Positions 1-17,110 of a stretch of 64,000 nucleotides of DNA are shown here, one piece after another. Source of the stretch: Chromobotia macracanthus (Eukaryota > Chordata > Actinopteri > Cypriniformes > Botiidae); NCBI GenBank assembly GCA_036877525.1, contig JAZGTH010000139.1, positions 315,001-379,000 of the forward strand, in the 5' to 3' direction. Position 1 is the stretch's first letter. Each line of letters begins with the position of its first letter. A program made the translations under genes and the position numbers. The notes under the pieces were generated by a model, which was not told the DNA's origin, ran no database searches, and was given only the letters and a program-made list of their open reading frames with translations.

Positions 1-1926
1 CATGCTGATTCATCAACAGTTGTTCAACACCTTAATTTCTGTTTGTTTACGTGTGTGTTTGTATTTATCTTTTAGCAGAGTATAACAGAATTATGGGTGT
101 GTTGTATTGCTCAGCTTAAGATGCTGATCCTCCGACTCCACCAATAGGAAGCACTTTATTTTAACAGCACTGCACCTGTTTAACACCACAGGAGATTTTC
201 ATTTCTGCCTTGTGTGATAATACTGACAATCCTGCACACCTTCACCATTCGTCTGTTCGTTTGCACTTCCTCGTTCATCTAGACCAGCTGTAGTTGTTCA
301 GTGTAATGAGTCCAGTGTCACTGAGACCAAGAGTTTGTCTGTTTAACAGACAGCAAATTCTATTGTTTTGTTTGCTGTGACTCTGCAAACAGATTTTGTC
401 ATCTATTAGATAATAGAGCTAATTTTAGACCTGCACAGGCTGTGAGAGTATTCTGAGATTAACCCCCGAATCTGGGAATTACATCATATAGTCTGAACAT
501 TTGCCCTCTTGAAAGGTAGTCTTCTACATCAAGTTGATGTGCAGCAATCACTGCTTACAGCACACTGGGAGAATCTGCAGATCGACTTGGTCTGTTTAGA
601 CTTTACTTGTACTTGTAACTATGAAGCAGTGAACATTAGTAACACAAACAAAAAAATGTGCAAATGAAAACCACCTTTAAAACTCTGAGTACAAGTTTGT
701 TCCCTTGTCAAAGAGATAAAAGACAAAGTATGCTTGTTATAGATGTATGTGCAGTGCATGACCAGAAGAGACAAGAAGAGGGTCTCATATATGTATCTAT
801 ATATGTTTCTTTTGTTTCATTTATGGGGTATAAAATATTACTTTATTGTTAACAATTTATGAACCTAGCGGAATTCTTTTTGAAGGACTTGTTTATAAAA
901 TTAATACTGGTTTATAATTAAAATTATAGGATAATATAGACATGACATAAGGCCATTTGAACATGCTGTTCTATTGTATGTGAGTTTCCCTAAAACTTGA
1001 AGTCATGAAATTGGACTGTTATGTATGAAACATACTGAAGTCACAATTATCAGCCCACAGGCCTTAAAATCATTACTGTACATTACCAGTCGAATGACTG
1101 AGCTTATGTTTATCATTTAAATCAGTTTGCCATCATTCAAAAACATTTTTGTAACATTTGACTGAAAAACTAAAGAAGGAACTTTAGTAGAACGTGTATT
1201 TGAATGCATTCACCTCATGAATAAGATAAAATGAGAAAATATTTTCTTTTGAACAGATGGCATTAAGTGAGCTCAGAGATGCATAAAGCTTGTTCTATAT
1301 TCTCTGTTGATAGTTGTGTGGGTAATGTGGTGTTTTAAAGAATGGTTATTCAGAATGTTTTTTTAGTTGATCTTTGTGTTGATCAGCTGCGGTTCAAATG
1401 AAGAAGTGTCTGTGTTAAATGATTTGAAAAGATAAAAAAAACTTTCTGTGTATTTTTGGATAATGTAATGTACAACATCAGTGCGTCCTGTAGACCCTTC
1501 AAATGTAATACAAATCAAAAACAAGAAGAAAATGTTCTGTCTGTAGCACTTTCTTTAATGTGGGTACTGTAGTTTCTGTTTAACATGTATGGTACAATAT
1601 GAATATTCCTTATTTGCCTTGTAATGTTTTTAAATTACAATGTTGAAATGTAGGATCTAAAAAAATGACATTTTAAATATAATTTTCATGCATGCCAACG
1701 GTTGGGTCCTGACAAACTTTAATATATATTGAAAAAATGGTGCTATATGAGAAGTCATAAAGGTGCTAGCAGGACCCGAACTGCATGCATGTTGAATGAC
1801 AATGGAAACAGTATAGTCAACTCAAAACACTGTAAGTCTCCAGATGAATGGCAGGTTCTTTCCTCAACGCAAGTTGTTTTGTGTAACTGTAAATAATCAT
1901 ACTGAGTGAGAGAGTGGCCATCATCA
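1..1926. other. AT-rich gene-free stretch
   Basis: No exon or long open frame is supported. The DNA is AT-rich and open frames are short. It could be intergenic or part of a 3' UTR of a gene to the left, but nothing in the sequence decides this. Confidence 0.5.
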
Positions 1927-2127
1927 CCCTGCTGACTAAGATGTTTGGCTGGTTTCAGCCAAACTAGTTTTAGCTGGTTTAGCAGGCTGGTTTTAGAGGG
2001 GTTTTGGTCACTTTTTTAGCTGGTCAGGCTGGAAGACCAGCTGACCTACCAGCTTAAACAAGCTACTTCCAGCTAAAACCAGCCAACCAGTTTGGGTTGG
2101 TTTTAGCTGTTTTTTTTGTCAGCATGG
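1927..2127. repeat. Fold-back MITE-like repeat
   Basis: About 200 bp with near-perfect terminal inverted repeats: ccctgctgac at the left end and gtcagcatgg at the right. The interior is built from repeated and inverted copies of a ctggttttagctgg-type motif, so one strand can fold into a hairpin. No coding capacity. This resembles non-autonomous fold-back elements common in cyprinid DNA; the family name is not assigned. Confidence 0.6.
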
Positions 2128-3458
2128 TAGTCTGATTTTCAGACATGTTAGCTCTATGTGTTTGGATGCACCTTACCAACAGATCTGTGTTTGCTCTCCA
2201 GAAGAGTATTCACCTGCTCTAGGCATTGAACAGATTAGCACACAGGTCTGTTACTGACGCTCTGAAACATCTTCGCTTAGTCCTTTAATCAAAAACATCT
2301 GAATTGTGGCTGACAATAATAAGAACAAATAAGAAAATAAGGTAAATAAGAGAACAGGTAGTACTGTACACAGGCAATGACAGGGTGAGCTGTAAACGGG
2401 TATGGATGCTGGAGTTCCTCACCAAAGTACAAGATGAAATGTTTGATGCTTATTTACAGTTACACAATATGTGTGTGTAAACTTTCCTAGTAATAACGTA
2501 CTTATCTAATAAAGTACAACTTTTTGTATGTTTAAAATGTGTCAGTTTTGATTATTTACATCAGTGGCTAACAGGACAGTATTTGACAGTATTTCTGGGG
2601 CAGTGATGTTTTCATAATGTTCAAATATTCTGACGTAAAGTTTACATTAATAAACAAATCAAGTTGATTAAATATTATGGAAAGTTTTGGAAAATAACTG
2701 AAATATGTTTCTTTAACGTTTCTGGCATTAAAAAAATTAGATCTTTTTAGTTTGATGTTTTGTTGTTAATTTGTAGTTTTCTGTGAAATTAGTATTTGAG
2801 TGATTTGTGTTTGTTTTGTTTAACATGGAAACTGTTTAGTACATTGTACTGTTTAAATGTAAGCCATTTAATTCAATAGTGAAAAGAAACAATTTCAAAA
2901 ATTTCACAATTCACATGACAAACTTCACAAGCACCAAGTTAAACCAATTTAAAGAGATTTAAACAGTTCTGCTCTTTTCTTCAGAAACACAAATTAATTC
3001 ATCGAATCACTATATTAACAAGTTGTTTTTATGTATTATGTTCATAGCGCTATTTTTGAGTCTCATCAGTGTCTAGACTGAGGAAGAAACGTGGTATTAA
3101 CAGATTTGATTGTTGCCTTAAAATCGTGGTGTTTGTTGGTAATAAATGTTCTCAGGGCATCTCAAACACTGGTAACGTGACATGAATGATAATGGTGCCA
3201 ACCCCATATCATGCACTTTCTCCAAAAGACAACTTAGTGGATTGTGGATTGGGGAAAGTCTGGCAGTACTGTGTCAGACTGGATCACATGAAACTTAGTC
3301 CCACCCTTACTTCAACATTTCATGTGCACTCTGAAATAAAGACACTTCTGTCAAAAAGACAAGTAACATTATCACACTCTGACCAGAGGACATTTTTAAC
3401 AGCCATACAGAAACCTCAGGTGTCCAGGGAGCAGAAATGGACTTCAATCGCAACTCCC
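2128..3458. other. Gene-free stretch with possible poly(A) signal
   Basis: No exons recognised. An AATAAA hexamer lies at 2508-2513 on the plus strand, the only hint that a transcript from the left could end here; without a coding exon this is weak. The 123-codon open frame at 3186-3557 runs into the LTR and matches nothing I know. Confidence 0.4.
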
Positions 3459-3909
3459 TGTAAGGGGGCTGAGGCAGAAGCTGAAGCAGGATCCAGTTGC
3501 GGATGTTTATTGGGGTTATCCATAATCAAAGTCGAAAGTACAGGCAAAGGGTCATAATAAACATAGACAGTCCAACCATGCAACACAACAATAGGGAGAG
3601 ACGTAAATCAGAGGTCGTAAATCCAGGCAGAGAATCAATATCTAAACAAACAGTCCGATCCAGGTGTCAAACAAAGGGGCTAGGCAAAAATCAGAAAACG
3701 AGAACCAAACAATAGGTAAAACACAGGAAAGCAGGCAGTAAAAGAGAATGCTTAGTAGTCAGGAGTTAAGCTGGCAATACTTTGCAACGTGGCCATGTGG
3801 CAGCAAGGTTTATATAGATGCCAAACAGGAAGTAAGTTCAGAGTTCAGCAGAGGGATCATGAGCAGTCAGTATTCCGGTGAGGGCTCCCTCTGCTGGCGT
3901 GATGTTACA
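3459..3909 (-). mobile_element. Solo LTR (451 bp) with 5-bp target duplication
   Basis: Read on the minus strand the unit starts TGTAACATCACG and ends CCCCTTACA, the TG...CA ends of an LTR. It contains a TATATAAA box and an AATAAA signal near its 3' end. It is flanked by identical 5-bp duplications ctccc at 3454-3458 and 3910-3914. No internal retroviral-type coding region adjoins it, so it is a solo LTR left by recombination between two LTRs. The tail (ataaac, then ccgcaactggatcc) is of the type seen in fish Ty3/gypsy chromovirus LTRs. Confidence 0.88.
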
Positions 3910-4261
3910 CTCCCTAATATACTACCAGCTATAATTAAATGACATGGTTATGTAACTATTGCAAATTAATTGTATTTATAGGTAAATACTTAAGACATGT
4001 TTTATTGATCCTTGCTAACTATAATCCAATTTTGTTTAATAAATGCACCCAGTAGCCTGTTCTGAAACAAGTGTACTGTATATAAATATAAATATTTAAT
4101 AAATATATAGCTTCATTAACAGGTAAGCTGTTTTATACAAAACATTATGTTCAGTTGCTTTATTGTATTGTGAACAAAAAAAAAATTAATAATTGTACAC
4201 ATTTTGTAGCAGATACATCCTTGATGTAGCCGACTGGTCATTGTTTAGCTACTGTAGCACA

Positions 4262-5095
4262 ACAGTTCAATTCAATTCACATTTATTTGTATACCGCTTT
4301 TTACAATACATATTGTTTCAAAGCAGCTTTACCGAAATGCAACAGAACGTACAACACCAGAAAACTGTTATTTACAGGACTGTTCATAACATTAAAAGCA
4401 TAAGAAGATAATCATTTTTATCTGAGGTAAACTGGAAATACAAGGTGATGAGATGCACTATGACAATGCTAGGCTAAAGAGATGTTTCTTTAATCTAGAT
4501 TTGAATTGCGAGACCATGTCTGAGCATCAGGGAGACTATTCCAGAGTTTAGGAGCCAAGTGCAAAAATGCTCAGCCACCTTTAGTGGACTTTGCAATTCT
4601 ATGTACAACCAGAGTTTTGTGAGCATAAAGACATATGGGCTAACATATGGGCTAACCCGTTTAAGGCTTTATAAGTACTATGTGAGTAATACAGAATTTA
4701 ACAGGTAACCATTGTAAAGATGACAAAATTGGGTTATACAGTCATATTTCATGGACCCGTTAAGAACTCTAGCTGCTGCACTTTGGACTAACTGTAGCAT
4801 GTTTATAAGGGATGCTGAGCAGCCACCTAGAAGTGCATTACAATAGTCCAGTCTGGAGGTTATAATTGCATGAACCAGCTTTTCTGGATAAAGAACAGAT
4901 AAGATGTTACACAGCAAAGTGGAAGCAAGGTGTTACACACAAGGTGGAAAAAGGCTGAAAATCATATGTGCCACATGATTTTCAAAAGACAAATTACTGT
5001 CTAATATGACGCCTTTAACTGTATTGGATGAGGTGATAGTACATCCTTCTATTTGAAAACTGTATTCAGAAAGCTTCTGTTTATGTGGTTAGACT
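4262..5095 (-). mobile_element. 5'-truncated non-LTR retrotransposon (LINE), minus strand
   Basis: The minus-strand frames read LSEYSFQIEG, then ILDSNLSFENHV, then TSRLDYCNALLGG and LQLVQSAAARVLNG. These are hallmarks of the C-terminal part of fish LINE reverse transcriptases. The 3' end (left side here) is the common fish tail, read on the plus strand as caattcaattcacatttatttg. Frames are broken, so the copy is dead. The 22.1-23.2 kb copy shares the tail and the same protein region. Confidence 0.8.
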
Positions 5096-5617
5096 AGAGG
5101 AGTATAGTTTGTGTAAGAATATAATTTAGTTTCCTGTGTTTGTATCATCTATTTTCTTTAATACCAGATTAACTGAATGTTGTGAGGAGGAACCTTCAGC
5201 AGGGCTCTGGGAGCAAGAGACAGACACCAGAGTGTTGTTGACTCAAGCTCATTTATGTTCTCAACAGAAGCAGATTATATAGAACAGAACAGGATGCACC
5301 TAAATCTGTATCAAGCGATCAAATAACTGGGTTATATTTTATTACCATATACGGTTAGAACATATACGGTTAGAACAGCTTCAGGATGTCTTCTAGACTT
5401 CCTTATGCGACAGAGTATATGTTATTACAAAAGAGATATCAAAACTCATTAACCCTTAAGGGGTGTTGACTATATTCATTAGTGCGGGGAACTAAATAAT
5501 CTAAAAGTTTGTCAACAAACTTTGTGCTGGTTTGAGAAAGCCCAGTCTAAAAGTTATAAACAGTATGAAGAGTTTAAAGAAATTAGGATTGTAGTAGTTT
5601 TTAAAGCTTAAAGGTTT
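5096..5617. other. Gene-free stretch
   Basis: No gene seen. It contains a 15-bp direct duplication (atatacggttagaac, twice around 5347-5377) and otherwise low-complexity AT-rich DNA. Confidence 0.4.
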
Positions 5618-5674
5618 ATAGATAGATAGACAGATAGATAGATGAATGATAGATAGATTAGATAGATGATAGAT
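5618..5674. repeat. GATA microsatellite
   Basis: Imperfect (GATA)n tract with interruptions (cagata, gatgaat, gatta). GATA repeats are common in fish genomes. Confidence 0.9.
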
Positions 5675-5675
5675 T

Positions 5676-5760
5676 TTAGCAAGTTTTAGCATAATTCTAG
5701 CATGCTTTCGCATTATGCTAGCACATTTTAACATGATGCTAGCATGCTTTAGCATGGTAC
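5676..5760. repeat. Short imperfect minisatellite (agcatg motif)
   Basis: Several diverged copies of a roughly 20-bp unit around tttagcatgatgctagcatg follow the GATA tract directly. Related copies reappear at about 5945-6010 and next to the (CTAC)n tract at 29785-29870. Confidence 0.65.
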
Positions 5761-5809
5761 TAAAATATTTTCACAAGAAGCTAACACATTTTAACATTAA
5801 TTATACAAA

Positions 5810-5950
5810 TCACAAATACCTGAATTGAGAAACATTTCTTCTCTCTCCCAACAGGTATCTCCTTATGATTTATCGCTTTATTGTTTTCCTCACCTTGTAA
5901 ATCACTTTGGATAAAAGCGTCTGCTAAATGCCTTGATGTAAATGTAATTA
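5810..5950 (+). mobile_element. 3' tail of an L2-like LINE
   Basis: The string cccaacaggtat, followed by ttgttttcctcaccttgtaa and the motif ctttggataaaagcgtctgc, is the same 3' end as in the LINE at 27.3-28.8 kb. Only the extreme 3' end is present, as expected for a 5'-truncated insertion. Confidence 0.7.
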
Positions 5951-6540
5951 GCATGATACAAGGACATTTTAACATGACACTGAAACGTTTAAACGTGATG
6001 TTAAAATGTTTTAGGAGCTCAGATCCTCATCCACAAGGTCAAGATGCATTAACTTAACTTCAGCTTTGTGGGAGTTAGGTTAAAACGTGCAATTGTGTGG
6101 TTTGTTCTCGACACTGTCAAACGCAGATTCAGCAGGTATATGCCAGCTGTCAAAACATGTGAAATGAGCCAAAGCTTCATTTAGCCATAGTCACGACATT
6201 GGTGTTTTGAATAGGAGTGTAAATCAGACGCACAATACGATATTTGCTGACAAATAAAAAAATTCAGGGATACGGTTACAATTAGAATCATCCAGGGGTA
6301 TATTGATTGATTGTTTTAAAATGTAGACTATGATTATGTGCCTACTTTACACAACTAGTTACATTGTAATTCTCACAAAACTCACAAATGCAACCATATT
6401 ATATAACATGAATGTTTAATTAAACTCTTTGAGAACTGCACATCCAGTATTCCAGTTATGACATTTACAACAAATAAAACTTAATAAAATAAATAATGAG
6501 CACATAAAATCAATAAAGCTTATGATGACAATAAAGTCAA
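5951..6540. other. Gene-free stretch
   Basis: No gene or named repeat recognised; AT-rich, with many stops in all frames. Confidence 0.4.
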
Positions 6541-6605
6541 TTAAGTCAACCCCATCGGTGGCTCCTCTGTGGAGATCATCAACAGCACCAAGTTTCTTGT
6601 CCGCT
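6541..6605 (+). mobile_element. Small fragment of a LINE reverse transcriptase
   Basis: It reads SSVEIINSTKFL, which matches the SSVEIVKSTKFLG segment of the LINE copy at 42.1 kb in this window. It abuts the DIRS remnant directly, a join between two dead elements. Confidence 0.6.
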
Positions 6606-7560
6606 GTATTTCTAATTTACTCCCTGTTGGGGGGCACACACTCATTTCACTCCGGTGACGATTTTGCCTACGGTTTTATGCAAAAATAGGGAGAAAAGAG
6701 TGTTGGTGTCTCTGGTCACTGTTAACTGGACAAACCAGCCTTGGTTTCCCGATCTGACAGAGATGCTGTTGACCATAGAATGGAAGCAGGGAGCTCACCT
6801 TCCACTTTGAAGGTTTATGTAGCCGCTTCTTTTGATTCCCCTATTAACGGGCAATCAGTAGGCAGACATGATCAAGTGGTGAGATGTTTGAGAGGCCGAG
6901 GCAGCTGCATCTGCTGCTCCCTCCCTCCGTACAGTCATAGGACTTGGCCTTGGTACTAAGAACAATTTCGACACCACCATTTGAGCCTTTAGGTTCGGCA
7001 CCTTTAAGAGAGCTTTCTGTAAAAACAGCTCTGCTTCTCGCTTTGGCTATGGCAAAGCGCATGGGCGATTTGCAACTGCTCTAAGTCATGCCTGATTGAC
7101 ATGTGGGTTACGTGTCTAAATCTCTGTCTACGCCATTCTGGGCTTGTGTCATTAGTATTCTGGCTTTTCCAGAGCCGTTTCCTGCAGATGAGCGAGCATC
7201 CAGCAGCATTTAATCACGCTGCTCCATTTCGGCAGTCAGACCAGCTGTTTGTGTGCTACGATGGCTGCTCTAGAGGTCAGCCCATCTATCACTTTGGCTA
7301 TCACTTTGGCCTATGAAAGCCAAGTGGGTTAAATTTTTTTTTCTTTGCTATTAATATCAAAGCTCATTTTACGAGGGCCCTGGAATCTTCATGGGCTTGG
7401 TCTAAGGGGGCTTCTATTCAAGATATTTGTATGGCAGTTGGCTGGTCTTCTCAGAATATCTTTGCTAGATTCTACCATTTTGGCCTCCCAAGTGCTTTCG
7501 GTAAATCTACCAAAAAGCTCTAGTGAATCTAGAGAATCTACCGTCTACCTCTAGCACTTA
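6606..7560 (+). mobile_element. DIRS-like retrotransposon remnant with tyrosine recombinase
   Basis: Fragments in broken plus-strand frames include NWTNQPWFPDL (end of the RT/RNase H polyprotein), SSPSTLKVYVAA (N-terminal helical domain of the recombinase) and, at about 7365-7520, HFTRALESSWAW followed by FARFYHFGLPS. The last part carries the HxxR pair and a tyrosine at the spacing expected for the catalytic C-terminus of a tyrosine recombinase. DIRS elements integrate with such a recombinase instead of a DDE integrase. Frameshifts and gaps show the copy is inactive. Confidence 0.75.
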
Positions 7561-8757
7561 AACCAACTTAAACTAGCACTTGGGTTTATATGTTTCACTT
7601 AGGCATTAGACTTGATGTGTTTCAGCGGCTTTCGCTGCTGTAGTAAAAAATGTAAAAAGGGGAATAATATTGAGGTTTGTTCACAAATAAAGCAATCTGC
7701 CACAGACATAATTATTTATGAACAAGTTCACTCAAAATTAATGTTAATAGATCTATTCTCCACCATTTCCTGTGTAAGGGAAACAAATATTATTCCAAAT
7801 GGACAACATTAATAATTGATTAGGATCAATCAATGATCTGGGGAATTCTTAATCAATGTAATACATTGATTTAACACTCTTATAGAAACTAAAAGAAGAG
7901 AAGACCCTAAACAGTTGGCGTGCATTTTTAAGTTCACATCGGTCATGCACAGTGAAACTAAAACAACCAACAGGTGTTAAGCAGGCAAAGGTTCTTTGTC
8001 TCACTCAACACCTTATTTGCATGTTTTATGGCTGGATGGCGCATTTGCAAATATTAATCCAGGTTATTGTAGAAAGACTATCATGCCTGTTATGGTTACA
8101 CAACATACATAGTCTGATTGGAAATAAGATGATCTGTTAGATACTAAATATAACAAAATTTGAAATACATTAAGTTGTGATTCATCATATTGCATGAATA
8201 CAAACAGAACATCAATCCAAACTTGCATAACTATCTACAGAGTTACAGTTAAGATACATAGTAAGGTAGCCAGCATATAATGGGAATATATACAAATATC
8301 TACAGTTTAGGACAGTTTAGTTGTAAGTTAAAGAGAGTTCTTTCTTTGGTGGATTGGAGTGTTGTTTAGTCTCTCTTGGGCCATGTGGTGTTACTCCTGT
8401 CCATGGAATTCTTTTGAAGCTTGTGCAGGGTGTCATAAACTGTCCTGTTGGTGTCAGAGGTGCTGATAGCCATTTGGAGGAGAAGTTTACCTCCAGACTC
8501 TCTGGAGCCTAGGGTCTTTCACCCCCATGCCAGGTTTGTAAGTCTTAAGTAAAAGAGTTTATTTTATGATCCCTACATGATCCAAATATTAGGCCATGCC
8601 AGACACTGCACCACTTTCCCCATTGTTGCCTCATTTGCTATAGCCTCTGGGGCATAGTTGGTCACCATAGTCTTGCTGTTATGCTGTGCTTGGGCATATG
8701 TGTGACATGATCTACATCTTTTTTTTTCAATTTTAGCTTTAGCTAAGGACTGCAGCA
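7561..8757. other. Gene-free stretch
   Basis: No exon or confident repeat seen. It has short open frames only and moderate AT richness. Part of 8330-8560 may belong to the LINE tail that follows, but I cannot show it. Confidence 0.4.
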
Positions 8758-8875
8758 TTAGCGTGCCAGAGGAGAACTGGCCCTCCCTGCTAAGCCTCCA
8801 TTTATATATGACTGGAGTTTTGGTTCCTTGCCACTGTTGCCCTGTTGGCTTGCTTACTGGGAGACTGCTGATATT
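8758..8875 (+). mobile_element. LINE-derived 3' UTR fragment
   Basis: The block gtgccagaggagaactggcc, then a short gap, then ttttggttccttgccactgt is a very common fish LINE tail. A second partial copy begins at about 40108, and a reversed version lies inside the LINE at 22.3 kb (ggcaaggaaccc). Confidence 0.6.
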
Positions 8876-9050
8876 AGCTTAGAACATTTGCCTTGTACAT
8901 TGTGTTATTATCATTGTTTGTTAATTTTATCAATTTTGAATTTTCTTCCTTTTCTCTTCCTAATTTAAAGTTATATATTTTTATATATACATTTGTACAT
9001 ATGTACATATATACATCTGTATATATGATATTTATGAGAGCAGTGGCTAG

Positions 9051-9137
9051 CGGGAAGACCATCAACAGCTCAGGAGTGATGAATGTGTGCGAGCTTGACA
9101 TATCGATACTATATATCGATATATATATATACATATA

Positions 9138-9199
<62 letters not shown>

Positions 9200-9268
9200 G
9201 ACCTTCATGTAATCGATATGTCAAGCTCGCACACATTCATCACTCCTGAGCTGTTGATGGTCTTCCCG
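9051..9268. repeat. Perfect 57-bp inverted repeat around a (TA)n tract
   Basis: The left arm 9051-9107 starts cgggaagaccatcaacagct. It is the exact reverse complement of the right arm 9212-9268, which ends gctgttgatggtcttcccg. The 104-bp centre is almost pure TA dinucleotide plus short ATCGAT palindromes. The whole 218-bp block can form a long cruciform or hairpin. It sits about 365 bp upstream of the ppp2cb start codon, at the edge of its CpG-rich promoter. It could be a true palindromic AT-rich repeat or an assembly fold-back. Confidence 0.95.
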
Positions 9269-9632
9269 GCCGCAGGGGGCAGCACGTCGCTCATCACGCG
9301 CGGCTTGTGGGCCTGTCCGATGACGTGATGCCCCGGGCGGCCATTACACAGCGCGTTCATGCGGGAGGTCGGAAGGCTGAAGAGTCGCCGGAAAATTTAG
9401 CAGCGACGGGTGGCGGATACCATAGAAAGATTATTATATGATATATCCGTTACCACACACGAGCAAATAAGAACCGTCCGTACTACAGAATCTGTTGTGT
9501 AATGCATTGAGTGTTGCACCTATCGGCGGTGTTAGCTCGTCGGGTAGGCCCAGCGCAGCGCTTGAGTTAGGCAGAATTGTGTTAAAGAGGGTAATAACAA
9601 CCGATTAATAATCTGACAGATTAATCGCGGTG
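9269..9632 (+). promoter_or_regulatory. ppp2cb promoter and 5' UTR region, CpG-rich
   Basis: Base composition changes sharply from AT-rich to CpG-rich at 9265, with many CpG dinucleotides to about 9560 and no TATA box, as in housekeeping promoters. A CRE-like octamer TGACGTGA lies at 9321-9328; a CRE is known in mammalian PP2A catalytic-subunit promoters. The transcription start is not visible from sequence alone, but the stretch just before the ATG must be 5' UTR. Confidence 0.6.
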
Positions 9633-16549
<6,917 letters not shown>

Positions 16550-17055
16550 AGAGCACTGGGCTAATATTCAAGACCTCAAACCAACAACATGCATATGTTT
16601 ATCCAATTTGTGTATATGACACAACAACACTAAATATGGACCAAATGTGCCATACAAGCATTTAAAGCCCAAATCCTGTCGCTTGGTCTCAGAACTTATA
16701 CAAAGTTTCTCATTTTAGCCTATAGTGCAATTTCCTGCTGTATACAATGAATAGAAATGTTCTCTTAAGTTGTAAATGACTTGGATTAACAATTGAGTGA
16801 TATCTAGCTTTTTGGCAATGTCAAGCATGTGAAATAAGGTAACACTTTCTACAAGAAAACAAGCGTACATCCCTGTCTTTCACCCAAAAAAAATCCTGTT
16901 GGGAAAGAATGTTGAAATTACAGGATGAGGCTCTTGCCTTGTGGAAGTAAACACACACAAAACACAAGTCTGTATGGACTTTATCTGACTGTCCCTCTTT
17001 GTTTACTCTGATCATTTGATTTTCTTTTGTGTTCACTGTCTTCTGTGTATTTGTC

Positions 17056-17094
17056 AATAAATGATAGCGTGTTTGGTGTATTTGAACTAATAAA
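17056..17094 (+). promoter_or_regulatory. ppp2cb poly(A) signals
   Basis: Two AATAAA hexamers at 17056-17061 and 17089-17094 lie about 510-545 bp after the ppp2cb stop codon, on the coding strand. The 3' UTR therefore probably spans 16550 to about 17110. Confidence 0.65.
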
Positions 17095-17110
17095 GTATTT
17101 TTAATCTTAA

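Noticed and set aside
5618..5760. Repeat array considered as CRISPR-like
   Set aside because: Units are short, imperfect and have no unique spacers; it is a microsatellite and minisatellite in a vertebrate genome.
8874..9328. Open frames of 81-120 codons rich in Tyr and Ile on both strands
   Set aside because: They are translations of the (TA)n tract and its inverted arms, not genes.
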